From NCBI RefSeq assembly GCF_029581355.1, contig NZ_CP120849.1, forward strand, positions 1,954,501 to 2,018,500: DNA of 64,000 nt, in the 5' to 3' direction. The translations under genes and the position numbers were made by a program. Below are positions 28,591 through 38,217 of the stretch, piece after piece (the first letter of the stretch is position 1; the number at the start of each line of letters is the position of its first letter). The notes under the pieces are model-generated. The model saw nothing but the letters and a program-made list of their open reading frames with translations. It ran no database searches and was not told where the DNA came from. This DNA comes from Parabacteroides chongii (GTDB lineage: Bacteria > Bacteroidota > Bacteroidia > Bacteroidales > Tannerellaceae).

Positions 28591-29184
28591 TTAAATCCAA
28601 AAACAGCATATGAGCAGGAGCAAATACTTACTTAGATCAGCACTTAGGCGAGATATCGCATTTTTTATATGATATTTTACCGTATTGACGGAAATGCCGA
28701 GTTCTTCAGCTATTTGTTCATATCGTTTTTCTTCGAAGCGGCTTTTTTTGAATACAACTTTACATTCTTCAGGAAGTCTGTTTATAGCATTCCTGATCTC
28801 TTGTTCGAGCTCATTCTCCAGCAATCGTGCCAGCGGGTAGTCGTCGGATGGGAAGACAGAATTTATCCACTCATTTTGCTGGTCGATGACTGAAAAGCGG
28901 ACTTCTCTTTTTTCTCTTTCCAGGTTCAGATAATTTATACAACGGTTACGGACAGCCTGAACCAGATAACTGCGCAGGGAGGTGGTAATTTCAAGGGTAT
29001 CCCTTTTCTCCCAAAGATGAAAAATAATATCGTCGACAATACTTTCAGCCAGAAAATCGTCTTTCAGGAATTCATAGGCAATCTTACATAACAGTACATA
29101 ATGATGATCATATATGTATTTGTATGCTTGATTATTTCCTGATTTCAGGGAATGAATCAAATGTAGTTCTTCCTTTTTTTCCAT
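28591..29184 (-). CDS. ECF sigma-70 factor, locus 2
   Basis: This 197-residue ECF sigma factor has region 2 around residues 20-85 (YVLLCKIAYEFLKDDFLAESIVDDIIFHLWEKRD). Region 4 carries the recognition helix near 135-180 (LPEECKVVFKKSRFEEKRYEQIAEELGIS). It is the first gene of locus 2, followed by FecR. A TATATTTG box lies about 42 bases upstream on the minus strand. Confidence 0.93.
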   Translation of the reverse strand: MEKKEELHLIHSLKSGNNQAYKYIYDHHYVLLCKIAYEFLKDDFLAESIVDDIIFHLWEKRDTLEITTSLRSYLVQAVRNRCINYLNLEREKREVRFSVIDQQNEWINSVFPSDDYPLARLLENELEQEIRNAINRLPEECKVVFKKSRFEEKRYEQIAEELGISVNTVKYHIKNAISRLSADLSKYLLLLICCFWI

Positions 29185-29225
29185 ATAATTATCCGTTCTC
29201 CCTGTTTCTGAAAGATGTATTGTCG

Positions 29226-29233
29226 CAAATATA
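29226..29233 (-). promoter_or_regulatory. -7 box upstream of ECF sigma, locus 2
   Basis: TATATTTG on the minus strand matches the TAnnTTTG consensus. No convincing TTTG is seen at the -33 position. Expected start is near 29219, about 35 bases before the sigma start codon. Confidence 0.4.
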
Positions 29234-29291
29234 CACGATTTATATAAATCTCAGTTAGTATTTGGAGAAAGAGGTAGGTCTTTTTCTAATT

Positions 29292-29338
29292 AAAAAAGGA
29301 GACTATCTAACATTTGGTTGTTAGACGGCTCCTTTTTT
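29292..29338 (-). terminator. Terminator of locus 3 operon
   Basis: An inverted repeat pairs AAAAAAGGAG...ATCTAAC with GTTGTTAGA...CTCCTTTTTT. It lies 23 bases after the stop codon of the GH20-like gene. Read on the minus strand it ends in a T run, closing the locus 3 transcript just upstream of the locus 2 sigma gene. Confidence 0.75.
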
Positions 29339-29360
29339 ATCAGCTTATCTTACATTTTAA

Positions 29361-30500
29361 TCAGTCCTTATTTTCGGAAACTCGAACATATTCCATTATA
29401 GTTTTAAAGGCTTTTGCCGCTTTGCTATCCCGCTTAGCCGGTCGACCATAATAGGTATTTATAAAGTTTTCGGCGGGTTCCCAGGAAGTCGTAAATATTC
29501 CTTGCATCCTAGAAGACAGGATAGGAGAATAACTTTCTTTAGCTCCGTTTCTTCGTACCATTTCCAACATTTTCAGTTGGTCTATGGCAACATCAGATTT
29601 CCAAAATGTACTGACCAATACATTAAATCCTTTTATAGCAAAATATTCAGGTGTAGGCGGAGCATCTTCATATTTCCAATCACAAATCATTATATCTTTC
29701 GGGATCAAATCAATAGCCCTATGTGTATCAGACAAACTGGCTTGCCATGCTCCTAGCCCCGTCGTTTTTCCATCGATCAGTCTATCCCCCCACATCCACA
29801 TCTCACAACTTTTACTCTTAAGGTGGTTATAAAGATTTCTTACATGTTCGGCATAAATTGCAGACCGATCTCCTCCGAAACATCTGGGGCATTTCTCATG
29901 GGCAATGATCCAAACCTCATCCAAACCTACGTGAAAAGCATCTGCCTCACAAACATCGATTAACTCATCCATTAGAGGGAATAAAATTTTATATATATCC
30001 GGATGTTGAGGGCATAAGCTTTTACAAAGGAATCCGCCCTGAGGGTAAGCGTCTACCCATGGGACAGGAGGATCGACCCCTGGAGACTCGTCAAACTCTG
30101 GATATTTGATAAGTAATGGTTCTACATGTGTTCCTTCCGATTGATGTCCCAACAGATTCATTTTAGGAATTAAACGTATACCCACATCCTTACAGGCTTG
30201 TACTATCTGTTTCACTTCACTTTTAGACAGAGCCAATGTATCTGCCAATTCCGGATGAGACTCAAATTTATATCTATATTTAAATCGAACAACCAAGGTA
30301 TTAATTCCTTCTTTAGGCAAAGCGTCTTTGATAAAATGACAAAATGATTCTACCTGTCCTGGTTCAGGAGGAGCTAACAAAAGGGCTTTAATCGGTAATT
30401 TATTCCACTCTTTAGCGTCTTTTTGTGAATATATCTCCTGAACCCCCATGAAAAACATGAATAAAAATAAACATGCCTGATAACAAATTTTCTTGTTCAT
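29361..30500 (-). CDS. GH20-like beta-hexosaminidase family protein, locus 3
   Basis: This 379-residue secreted protein (signal peptide to about residue 26) consists mainly of a TIM barrel. HVGLDEVW (D194, E195) corresponds to the Asp-Glu pair of GH20, which acts on N-acetylhexosamines by substrate-assisted catalysis. The usual sequence is HxGGDE, so this is a divergent member. The large N-terminal GH20b domain is absent, making it short for the family. WMWGDRL and FWKSDV further along fit a barrel with aromatic sugar contacts. It starts 7 bases after the GH109-like gene, so both enzymes are probably used on the same GalNAc- or GlcNAc-containing glycan. Confidence 0.75.
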   Translation of the reverse strand: MNKKICYQACLFLFMFFMGVQEIYSQKDAKEWNKLPIKALLLAPPEPGQVESFCHFIKDALPKEGINTLVVRFKYRYKFESHPELADTLALSKSEVKQIVQACKDVGIRLIPKMNLLGHQSEGTHVEPLLIKYPEFDESPGVDPPVPWVDAYPQGGFLCKSLCPQHPDIYKILFPLMDELIDVCEADAFHVGLDEVWIIAHEKCPRCFGGDRSAIYAEHVRNLYNHLKSKSCEMWMWGDRLIDGKTTGLGAWQASLSDTHRAIDLIPKDIMICDWKYEDAPPTPEYFAIKGFNVLVSTFWKSDVAIDQLKMLEMVRRNGAKESYSPILSSRMQGIFTTSWEPAENFINTYYGRPAKRDSKAAKAFKTIMEYVRVSENKD

Positions 30501-30507
30501 AATGCAC

Positions 30508-31944
30508 TTAGGATTTCGGTTGTTCTACAACATTCGTATTTCCACCTCCACGAAGAGAAAGATCCACCGGACGATTCTTTTTCCAAGATCCTCCTGTAAA
30601 ATCCGGAACATCAATTGAATTGGAACGATTTGCTACCGACCAATAACTTAATGGCGTAATACTACACCATGCTGCCGCATCATATACATCCATATCCAAA
30701 GGCAAGCCGTTACGTAAGCAATCGATCATTCTCCAATCCATAATAAAATCCATACCTCCATGACCTCCTATAATTTTGGCAACTTCAGAAATGTGTTTAA
30801 CAACCTCTGGAGTATATTGTTCTTCCAGTTCTGTCATCTTCTCTTGCGAAATATAATCGTGCCCAAATGCAACTTTACCTGGTTCGGGATATTTGCGGCA
30901 AGAACCTTTTGTTCCAGTCAGTACATGCAAACGATCGTATGGATGAGGAGTACTTACATCATGTTGGATCATAATTGTTTTACCTTTCGCCGTACGAACA
31001 GTTGTTGTATTCATATTACCTCTATATTTCATTGCCGCCATCGGTTTATAATAATCATTTTTAGCCGCCAACTCTTTCGCTTTTGCTTCCATCATGAAAT
31101 CATCGGTTGATATGGAGGTCAGATATTCCATTTTGTCGCCACGATTGATATCCATAGCCCAGCATACCGGTCCTAGACCATGTGTCGGATAAGGATTTCC
31201 ACTTTTATGATTTTCATCCCATCTCCATGCCGGCCATTCCGGTTCTCCGAACATGCCACTTAGTAATTCGTGGATATAGGCACCCTCTCCGTGAATTACT
31301 TCTCCGAACAATCCTTTTTGAACCATGTTTACCGTTAAAATCTCAAAAAAGTCATAACAGCAATTCTCCAGTTGCATACAGTGTTTTTGGGTGCGTTCAG
31401 ATGTTTCAACAAGCTGCCAGCATTCTTCCAATGTTTTTGCAGCCGGAACTTCTACCGCCACATGCTTTCCGCATTCCATTGCATACACAGCTATGGGAGT
31501 ATGCCACTTCCAAGGAGTAGCGATGTAAATCAAATCAATGTCTTCCTGCTCACATAACTTTTTCCAAGCATACTCATCTCCAAAATACTCCTTTGCCGGA
31601 TGTTTATTAAATTTTTTAAGTGTCTCCTGGTTCTTCTTCACTGCCTCTTCCCGTAGATCACACAAGCCCCTGACCTCTATTTCTTTGATATTGAGGATAC
31701 GAGTTACGGCCCAGCTTCCCCGGCTCCCTATTCCTACATAACCGATCCGGACAACCGGAATAGGATCGGCGGCATAACCGCACATATTAAACAGTTGTTT
31801 TCTATTTTTCCCTTTTTCTACGCATTCTCTTACAATGGCTTCTGCCTCTGATTTATCTACGGAAGAACAACTAGTAAAGCCGGTCAGAGCCATCCCTGCT
31901 CCGAAAAGAGAACCTTTTAAAAAGTTACGACGATTTATACTCAT
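30508..31944 (-). CDS. GH109-like Gfo/Idh/MocA glycosidase, locus 3
   Basis: This 478-residue protein has a twin-arginine-type N-terminus (INRRNFLKGSLFGAG) followed by SC, so it may be exported folded and lipidated. A Rossmann NAD-binding domain begins at about residue 65 (RIGYVGIGSRGSWAV), with IYIATPWKWHTPIAV and the GKHVAVEVPAA motif of the Gfo/Idh/MocA family. The Tat signal together with this fold is typical of GH109, where known members are alpha-N-acetylgalactosaminidases using tightly bound NAD. Its place between SusD and a GH20-like enzyme supports a glycosidase over a plain dehydrogenase. The exact specificity is unproven. Confidence 0.85.
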   Translation of the reverse strand: MSINRRNFLKGSLFGAGMALTGFTSCSSVDKSEAEAIVRECVEKGKNRKQLFNMCGYAADPIPVVRIGYVGIGSRGSWAVTRILNIKEIEVRGLCDLREEAVKKNQETLKKFNKHPAKEYFGDEYAWKKLCEQEDIDLIYIATPWKWHTPIAVYAMECGKHVAVEVPAAKTLEECWQLVETSERTQKHCMQLENCCYDFFEILTVNMVQKGLFGEVIHGEGAYIHELLSGMFGEPEWPAWRWDENHKSGNPYPTHGLGPVCWAMDINRGDKMEYLTSISTDDFMMEAKAKELAAKNDYYKPMAAMKYRGNMNTTTVRTAKGKTIMIQHDVSTPHPYDRLHVLTGTKGSCRKYPEPGKVAFGHDYISQEKMTELEEQYTPEVVKHISEVAKIIGGHGGMDFIMDWRMIDCLRNGLPLDMDVYDAAAWCSITPLSYWSVANRSNSIDVPDFTGGSWKKNRPVDLSLRGGGNTNVVEQPKS

Positions 31945-32019
31945 GATAATAATATTTTACAGATTGATAAAAATAATCCTGAATGATTTCGACCACTCAG
32001 GATTATACGGTCTAAAGAA

Positions 32020-33621
32020 TTAATCCCAACCTGGATTTTGTTTCATAATATCTTTACCGATCAGGTCGATTTCATCTTGGGGAATCGGGAAGAGATAATG
32101 ATAAGAAGGGTTAAAACGACGCTCCATCACTAAAATATGGTCTTTACTGCCCTTTTCCACAGGAATTCCATAACAAGCGCCGTTCAATGCTTTTTCGGCT
32201 GTTTTCCAACGAATAATATCGTCTCTGCGCTGTCCTTCAAAACAAAGTTCGGTCATACGTTCACGGCGTATTATCTCTCTCAACTCGGTTTGAGAACCTC
32301 CTGTAACAGCAGGATATTTATCAGTTTCACTAATATTAACCCCATAGGCTCTTGCTCTCAATAAATTGATGGCATCATACACAGACTGATCGATTGAGCC
32401 GGATTCAATCTTAGCCTCTGCATAAGTCAGAAGTACTTCTGCATAACGCAATATGACTACATTACTTTCCATAGGTATCAAAGCATATCTGACAGCTCCA
32501 TCATCCAGGAATTTACGAGTATAATATCCGGACTGGGAAGAATTTCCTGTTGCTCCCGGATAGTCTACATCGCCATAAACCGGAATTTCGACATCCCTAT
32601 AAGTCGCTCCCGGATATATGATGGACATATAAAAACGAGGGTCTCTATTCTCATATGGTTTTTCGGGATTATATACGGCAGACTCATAAGACGGCTTTCC
32701 ATCTGTACAAGGAAATTCATCAATAAAGCCCTGTAAAGGATTTGTTCCACCCCAACCGCCATAACTAGGGAAATGCATATAGATTTGCGTATAGTTTGCC
32801 ATATTTTGTCCTACAAATTGCCAAGCATATAATATTTCATCATTATACTTATTATTTATTTCAAATAACTCTTCATAGTTAGGATACAGCGAATGTACTC
32901 CTAAATCCATTACAGCTTTTGCGGCAACGGCAGCTTCTTCCCAACGTCCGGCATATAACAATGCACGTGCTTTCATTCCTAAAGCTGCTCCTTTCGTAAT
33001 ACGTCCGGCATATTCAGACGACCATGTTTCCGGCAGGACCTTGATTGCATCGTCTAAATCTTTTAAAATAAAATCCAGCACTTCTTCTGCAGTGTTTCTT
33101 GGGCGTTTCAGATCCTCCAGATTCAGAGGTTCTTCAATAATGGGAACTCCTCCCCAGTTATTCAACAGAAAATGATAAGCAAAAGCACGCAGGAATTTAA
33201 CTTCCCCTTTCATTTGTTCACGCTTTGTATTATCCATTTCCGGTTTGTCAATATTAGTCAGAAACACATTGCAAGTACGAATAATACGATAGCGGATAGA
33301 CCATAACTCTTTCGTATACCACATGGAAGGGCTGTTATTTCCTGCTCCCAGGTTATTATAATCATTACCTTTCCACACATTGACTGCTTCGTCCGTCCGG
33401 GCCGGCAAACCTAATATATGATCATAATACATCCAAACATTATCACCGTCCGTATAACGGGAATAAACGCCGACCAACGCATTAAAAGCATCCGTTTCCG
33501 TGGCCCAAAATGTTTGCTCCGATAATTGATCTCTCGGATTCAGATCCAGAAAGCTATCATTACAAGCAGTAAATAAGGGGAATATGATCCCTATCATCCA
33601 TATAAAAATATACTTTTTCAT
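32020..33621 (-). CDS. SusD/RagB-like lipoprotein, locus 3
   Basis: The start is placed at the ATG at 33621 (MKKYIFIWMIGIIFPLFTAC, 533 residues), with lipid-modified Cys in FTACNDSFLDLNP. The family blocks DQLSEQTFWATETDAFNALVG and RRERMTELCFEGQRRDDIIRW are both present, with the ending MKQNPGWD. It is 18 bases downstream of SusC of locus 3 and upstream of the GH109-like gene. Confidence 0.93.
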   Translation of the reverse strand: MKKYIFIWMIGIIFPLFTACNDSFLDLNPRDQLSEQTFWATETDAFNALVGVYSRYTDGDNVWMYYDHILGLPARTDEAVNVWKGNDYNNLGAGNNSPSMWYTKELWSIRYRIIRTCNVFLTNIDKPEMDNTKREQMKGEVKFLRAFAYHFLLNNWGGVPIIEEPLNLEDLKRPRNTAEEVLDFILKDLDDAIKVLPETWSSEYAGRITKGAALGMKARALLYAGRWEEAAVAAKAVMDLGVHSLYPNYEELFEINNKYNDEILYAWQFVGQNMANYTQIYMHFPSYGGWGGTNPLQGFIDEFPCTDGKPSYESAVYNPEKPYENRDPRFYMSIIYPGATYRDVEIPVYGDVDYPGATGNSSQSGYYTRKFLDDGAVRYALIPMESNVVILRYAEVLLTYAEAKIESGSIDQSVYDAINLLRARAYGVNISETDKYPAVTGGSQTELREIIRRERMTELCFEGQRRDDIIRWKTAEKALNGACYGIPVEKGSKDHILVMERRFNPSYHYLFPIPQDEIDLIGKDIMKQNPGWD

Positions 33622-33639
33622 GTTTATCATCATTAACGA

Positions 33640-36600
33640 TTAGAAGACAAGATTTAAACCAAATGTATAAGAAGTAACCATTGGATAGATATTACCTCCA
33701 CCCCACGGAGTTTCCGGGTCGAAACCTCTGAAACTTGTAATTGTGAACAGGTTATCCGCACTTACATAAAAACGGCATTTCTCAACGAACAGATTACTTA
33801 ACACAGATTTGGGTAAGGAATAGCCGATTTGTAAATTTCTCATTTTTATATAGCTGGCATTCTCCATAAAGAAAGAGTTCGTCTGCGTATAATTCCTTGA
33901 TGCGTTGTTCAACGAAAGGCGAGGATAAGAAGCATTCAAATTATCTGGTGTCCAACGATCCTTTTGTGCTTCCAGAGCACTTGCTCCATTAGAAAAAGCT
34001 TGGGCGGCTGTTCCCGTCAAGTAACCCTGGACATCAGCTACCGCCTGAATCGTAGTTGCCATATCAAAACCTTTATAACTTGCACCGAGCTGTAAACCAA
34101 AAGTTACGCCAGGAAAAGAGTTACCGATGTTGACACGGTCTTCTGCTGTAATTTTCTTATCTCCATTCTGGTCTTTATATCTGATATCTCCGGGGGAAGC
34201 ACCTCCTGTATAATCTTGATTCGGAGCATTTTTAATTTCTTCTTCAGAAGCAAACAAACCGATGGCTTCCAAACCAAATATATTATTAATCGGATCGCCA
34301 ACTGAACGTCCTGGAGTATCAGCTCCTTTCAGATCCGTAATCTTATCCTTTACTCTGGATACACTCAGATTAGCATAATAATTAAAGTCCTTTACTTGAT
34401 CATTCCATCCTAACTGCATTTCAAAACCATTGTTCCGTACTGCACCGGCGTTGATTACCGGAGCGTAAGCTCCCAAAATGGAAGGCTGAGGCAAACTCAT
34501 TAAGATATCACGAGTGTTTCTAACGAAATAATCAAATGTAAACGACAGTCTGTTGTTAAACATATTCAAGTCCAACCCGGCATTCACCATTTCGGTATTT
34601 TCCCAGCCAATAGTTGCATTGGACATACTATAATTCTCTGCGATACCAGAATACATTATATTTCCGAAACCATACAAACGCCCTAAAGAATATTTATTCT
34701 GATAGGCATAATTACCAATTTCCTGATTTCCTAAATGTCCCCATGAAGCTCTTAATTTCAGGTTTGAGACAGGATCGAAATGGAAGAACTCTTCTTCAGA
34801 TATGCGCCAACCTGCCGATACGGAAGGGAATAATTCAAAACGATTATCTTTAGGGAAGCGGGAGGAGCCGTCATAACGCAATGTAACTTCCAATAGATAG
34901 CGTTCTGCAAAATTATAGTTTACCCTGCCAAACACGGAACGGATACTATTTTCATCCATTCCTCCGTCGTTTCGCTGGTCGGAAGCATCGCCGGCATTTA
35001 TTTGATCCAACATGTTGTTTTCAGGAAGATCATAACGAGATGCGGCGATGGAAGAGTTTGTGTATTTACGTTGTTCGTAACCAAGGACCGCAGCCACATT
35101 ATGTTTCCCGAATGTTTTATCATAATTAAGAAACGCCTGTAAGTTTATATCAGATGATTCTCCTCTGTTCTCATATAAATAGGGTCTGAACTTCATACCG
35201 ACAACATCAGGTGCATTATAAAGCAACAGGTTGTATTGCTGTCTTTTGGTATGGGTGAAATTACCATTTAAGGCAGCAACACCTTTTACAGATAAGCCGT
35301 CCATGAGCTTTACTTCGAGTGTTCCAATAGCAGTCAGGAAATTATCTGTATAATGATCATAGCCTCCGTCTTGTGCTTCTGCTACTGAATTATGTTCATT
35401 CATGAAAGCAGCCCAGTTCCCGTTCGACCATTTGATCGGAGTAACAGGTGTTTCACGATAAGAACGGTGAACCAACTCATTGATACTCTGATAAGGTTGT
35501 GATTTTTCCTGTCTGATGTATGAGAAATTCATACCAAAATTCACTCGTTTACTAATGTCGAAATCAAAATTACCTCTGATTGAATATCTCTCCAAACCAG
35601 TTTGAGCAATTAATCCTTCTCTGTTCAGATACCCTAAAGAGAAATTATATCTTGTTTTTTCCGTTCCTCCATCCAACTGTACATGGTGGCTATGCTGGAA
35701 TCCGCTTTTTGAAAATAACTCGTCGGTTTGATTCGAATTAGGATACAGATCCGGATCTGTTCCTTTTCGGTAATTTTCGATGTCCGTATCTGAATATTTG
35801 GGAGCCAATCCGTCATTAGTCAACGCTTCATTATACAAGGTCGCGTAATCGGTAGAGTTCACCCATTTAGGTAGACGGGTTGGGTTTTGAAAGCCGATAT
35901 ACCCATTATAAGATACTTTCATGCGACCTTCCTTCCCTTTCTTGGTTGTAACCAAAATTACTCCATTACCAGCACGCACACCGTAAATAGCAGCGGAGGC
36001 AGCATCTTTCAGAACACTGATGCTTTCTATGTCATTCGGATCAATGGCATTCATACTACCCGGAATTCCATCGACAATGATCAAGGGAGATGTAGAATTC
36101 AGTGTTCCGGGACCACGAATAATAAATTCTGCACCGTCGGCTCCCGGCTGACCGGAACGTTGAATAGCTGTCAATCCCGGAGCGATACCGGTCAACAAGT
36201 TCGTAGCATCTGATGCTGCTCTATTGGCAATTTGTTCCGATCGTACACTGGCGACAGCACCGGTCAAAGTAGCTTTCTTTTGTGTACCATAACCAACCAC
36301 CACCACTTCATTCAATGTTTGGGAATCTTCTTTTAGGATAACAGATATGACGGATTTATTACCAATAGGAATACTTTGTTCGATATAACCAATATAAGAG
36401 ATTTTCAATGTAGCTCCGTTAGGTACTTCCAATGTAAAATTACCATCTGTATCTGTAATTGTACCAATCGCTGTTCCGGCAACTACTACATTTGCTCCGA
36501 TAACAAATTCTCCATTTTGATCTACAATTTTTCCTGAAATCTGTTTTTTTTGTTGCTGAATAGCTGGTTTTGTAGTCACAGTCTGTTTTTCGAACAAATA

Positions 36601-36945
36601 GATCTTATTGTTTTTGATCTCGTAATTCAGATTGGTATCGGCAACCAGTTTTTCCAGAACCGAGGCAACATCTGCATTTTCAACCTGGATACTCACTTTT
36701 CTGTCCAGATTGACAATTTGCTTGCTGTATGCAACGCTAAGTCCCGTCTGTTTGGTGATGGCTGATAACACTTTTTCAACCTTGACGTTGTTGAGTGACA
36801 TAGAAACCCGCTGGGCTGAGGCTTCTGCTGTAAAGGTTAACAAGGAGATAACCAGAAATAAAAATGTCAGTTTCATTGCATTCGGGATTTTCTCAATTAA
36901 TATTAAAAGGTGCCTGGGGATAAAGCACGAATCATTTTTTTTCAT
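33640..36945 (-). CDS. SusC-like TonB-dependent transporter with STN domain, locus 3
   Basis: This 1101-residue protein has a long N-terminal leader before the hydrophobic signal (24-44), an STN domain (about 46-120) and a carboxypeptidase-D-like domain (about 136-208). NEVVVVGYG, the plug (LTGIAPGLTAIQRSG) and a barrel ending FGLNLVF follow. The ATG at 36876 (MKLTFLF) is an alternative start, but the longer leader resembles that of SusC in locus 1. It belongs to the FecR/ECF pair upstream and carries the same antisense arrangement at its start codon as locus 1. Confidence 0.92.
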   Translation of the reverse strand: MKKNDSCFIPRHLLILIEKIPNAMKLTFLFLVISLLTFTAEASAQRVSMSLNNVKVEKVLSAITKQTGLSVAYSKQIVNLDRKVSIQVENADVASVLEKLVADTNLNYEIKNNKIYLFEKQTVTTKPAIQQQKKQISGKIVDQNGEFVIGANVVVAGTAIGTITDTDGNFTLEVPNGATLKISYIGYIEQSIPIGNKSVISVILKEDSQTLNEVVVVGYGTQKKATLTGAVASVRSEQIANRAASDATNLLTGIAPGLTAIQRSGQPGADGAEFIIRGPGTLNSTSPLIIVDGIPGSMNAIDPNDIESISVLKDAASAAIYGVRAGNGVILVTTKKGKEGRMKVSYNGYIGFQNPTRLPKWVNSTDYATLYNEALTNDGLAPKYSDTDIENYRKGTDPDLYPNSNQTDELFSKSGFQHSHHVQLDGGTEKTRYNFSLGYLNREGLIAQTGLERYSIRGNFDFDISKRVNFGMNFSYIRQEKSQPYQSINELVHRSYRETPVTPIKWSNGNWAAFMNEHNSVAEAQDGGYDHYTDNFLTAIGTLEVKLMDGLSVKGVAALNGNFTHTKRQQYNLLLYNAPDVVGMKFRPYLYENRGESSDINLQAFLNYDKTFGKHNVAAVLGYEQRKYTNSSIAASRYDLPENNMLDQINAGDASDQRNDGGMDENSIRSVFGRVNYNFAERYLLEVTLRYDGSSRFPKDNRFELFPSVSAGWRISEEEFFHFDPVSNLKLRASWGHLGNQEIGNYAYQNKYSLGRLYGFGNIMYSGIAENYSMSNATIGWENTEMVNAGLDLNMFNNRLSFTFDYFVRNTRDILMSLPQPSILGAYAPVINAGAVRNNGFEMQLGWNDQVKDFNYYANLSVSRVKDKITDLKGADTPGRSVGDPINNIFGLEAIGLFASEEEIKNAPNQDYTGGASPGDIRYKDQNGDKKITAEDRVNIGNSFPGVTFGLQLGASYKGFDMATTIQAVADVQGYLTGTAAQAFSNGASALEAQKDRWTPDNLNASYPRLSLNNASRNYTQTNSFFMENASYIKMRNLQIGYSLPKSVLSNLFVEKCRFYVSADNLFTITSFRGFDPETPWGGGNIYPMVTSYTFGLNLVF

Positions 36946-36958
36946 ACTTTTGAAATGA

Positions 36959-37037
36959 ATTTATGTATTAGAAATTAATTTGAATTTCGGTATGCAGATA
37001 ACCGGGAATGTGGGGACATTTCCGGTTATTTTTTTGA
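36959..37037 (+). ncRNA. Candidate cis-antisense RNA to SusC leader, locus 3
   Basis: A plus-strand TACTTTTG box at 36945-36952 begins on the complement of the SusC start codon; no -33 element is evident. A hairpin follows (AACCGGGAATGT from 36999 with ACATTTCCGGTT to 37027, short GGGG loop region), then ATTTTTTTG. The RNA would be about 78 bases. Position, size and strand match the locus 1 candidate almost exactly, which supports a real element. Confidence 0.45.
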
Positions 37038-37152
37038 GTTTATTATGTTGTGTTGTTCATGTGTGTCTTTTTTATAGGTTAAACAATTTGATGCTTTCTA
37101 TATAGTAGACACACGGTGGTAGAAAAAGTATGAGTAGAAAATGAAAAAAGTT

Positions 37153-38142
37153 TTATTTTTTTAGTTCTATGCTGATAATACCTTCTTTTTCAATGAATTT
37201 CACTGGTGTTATTTTCTCAATATCTTTCAGAATTTGTTCAATGCTCTGGTTTGTTGAGGTAAGCGTGTAGTTATAGTGGAGAACCGATGAGTCAGCTATG
37301 ATAAATTCTATATTATACCAGCGTGACAAGGTTGTTATCACTTCAGACAGAGGCGTATTATCGAATACAATCTGATTTTTTTTCCAGGCAGAAAGGAGAT
37401 TGATGTTCTCTGGACGGGATATTTTGCAAACGCCGCTTTTCCGGTTGTAAGTCGCTTTTTCTCCTGGTTTCATGTAGGCTAATGAACTGTGTTGGTTTGC
37501 CAGTTGTACTTTTCCACTTTCCAGGGAAACGAAGATATCCGGGTCGGTAGTGTAGGCTTTTACATCAAATGTCGTACCCAGTACCTTTACATTGATATCT
37601 TTCATATCAACGATGAATGGACGGTCCTTGTTCGGCGAGACCTCGAAAAATGCTTCTCCTTCCAGTTCGACTTTGCGCTCGGAGAAACCGAATTTTCGGG
37701 GATATTTGATACGGGTTTCGGCATTGAGTGTGGCGCGTGAACCATCCTGGAAGATCAGTTGCATGCGCTCTCCTTTAGGTACATATATTTCTTCGTAACC
37801 GGAATCAGCGAAAAGGTCGATGCGTTTATCTATATACCAGAATTGCCCGAGGAACAACAGTAACGGAATAAGGATGGCGGCTGCACGAAAAATGAACCGC
37901 TTCCTTTGTTGCAGGTGGATCTTCTTCATGATGTACTTGTACATCTCGTCTGTTGGGATGGATCGTTCTGCATATAATTCTTCGCAGCCGGGCTGTATCT
38001 TTTCCATATCTTCATCCATTAGCGATGACAAATACCGGGAACCTTCGGGAGTGGAGAACCAGCGGATTACCTGGCGTGCTTCTTCCGGAGTGGCGGTATT
38101 GTCGAGCGTTCTGTCGATGATATGTTTATCTGGTGTTTTCAT
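37153..38142 (-). CDS. FecR-family anti-sigma factor, locus 3
   Basis: This 329-residue protein has an N-terminal anti-sigma region (DRTLDNTATPEEARQVIRWF) and one membrane helix at about 83-104. The periplasmic FecR domain (VPKGERMQLIFQDGSRATLN, GEAFFEVSPNKDRPF) is followed by a C-terminal DUF4974 domain ending EGIISIELKK. It sits between the ECF sigma gene and SusC of locus 3. Confidence 0.92.
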   Translation of the reverse strand: MKTPDKHIIDRTLDNTATPEEARQVIRWFSTPEGSRYLSSLMDEDMEKIQPGCEELYAERSIPTDEMYKYIMKKIHLQQRKRFIFRAAAILIPLLLFLGQFWYIDKRIDLFADSGYEEIYVPKGERMQLIFQDGSRATLNAETRIKYPRKFGFSERKVELEGEAFFEVSPNKDRPFIVDMKDINVKVLGTTFDVKAYTTDPDIFVSLESGKVQLANQHSSLAYMKPGEKATYNRKSGVCKISRPENINLLSAWKKNQIVFDNTPLSEVITTLSRWYNIEFIIADSSVLHYNYTLTSTNQSIEQILKDIEKITPVKFIEKEGIISIELKK

Positions 38143-38217
38143 TTTTTTATTCCTGTTTTCTTAATTGACACATAACTGGACTGTTGGTATGAGTGTTTGT
38201 TACTCTTTTTCCCTTTT

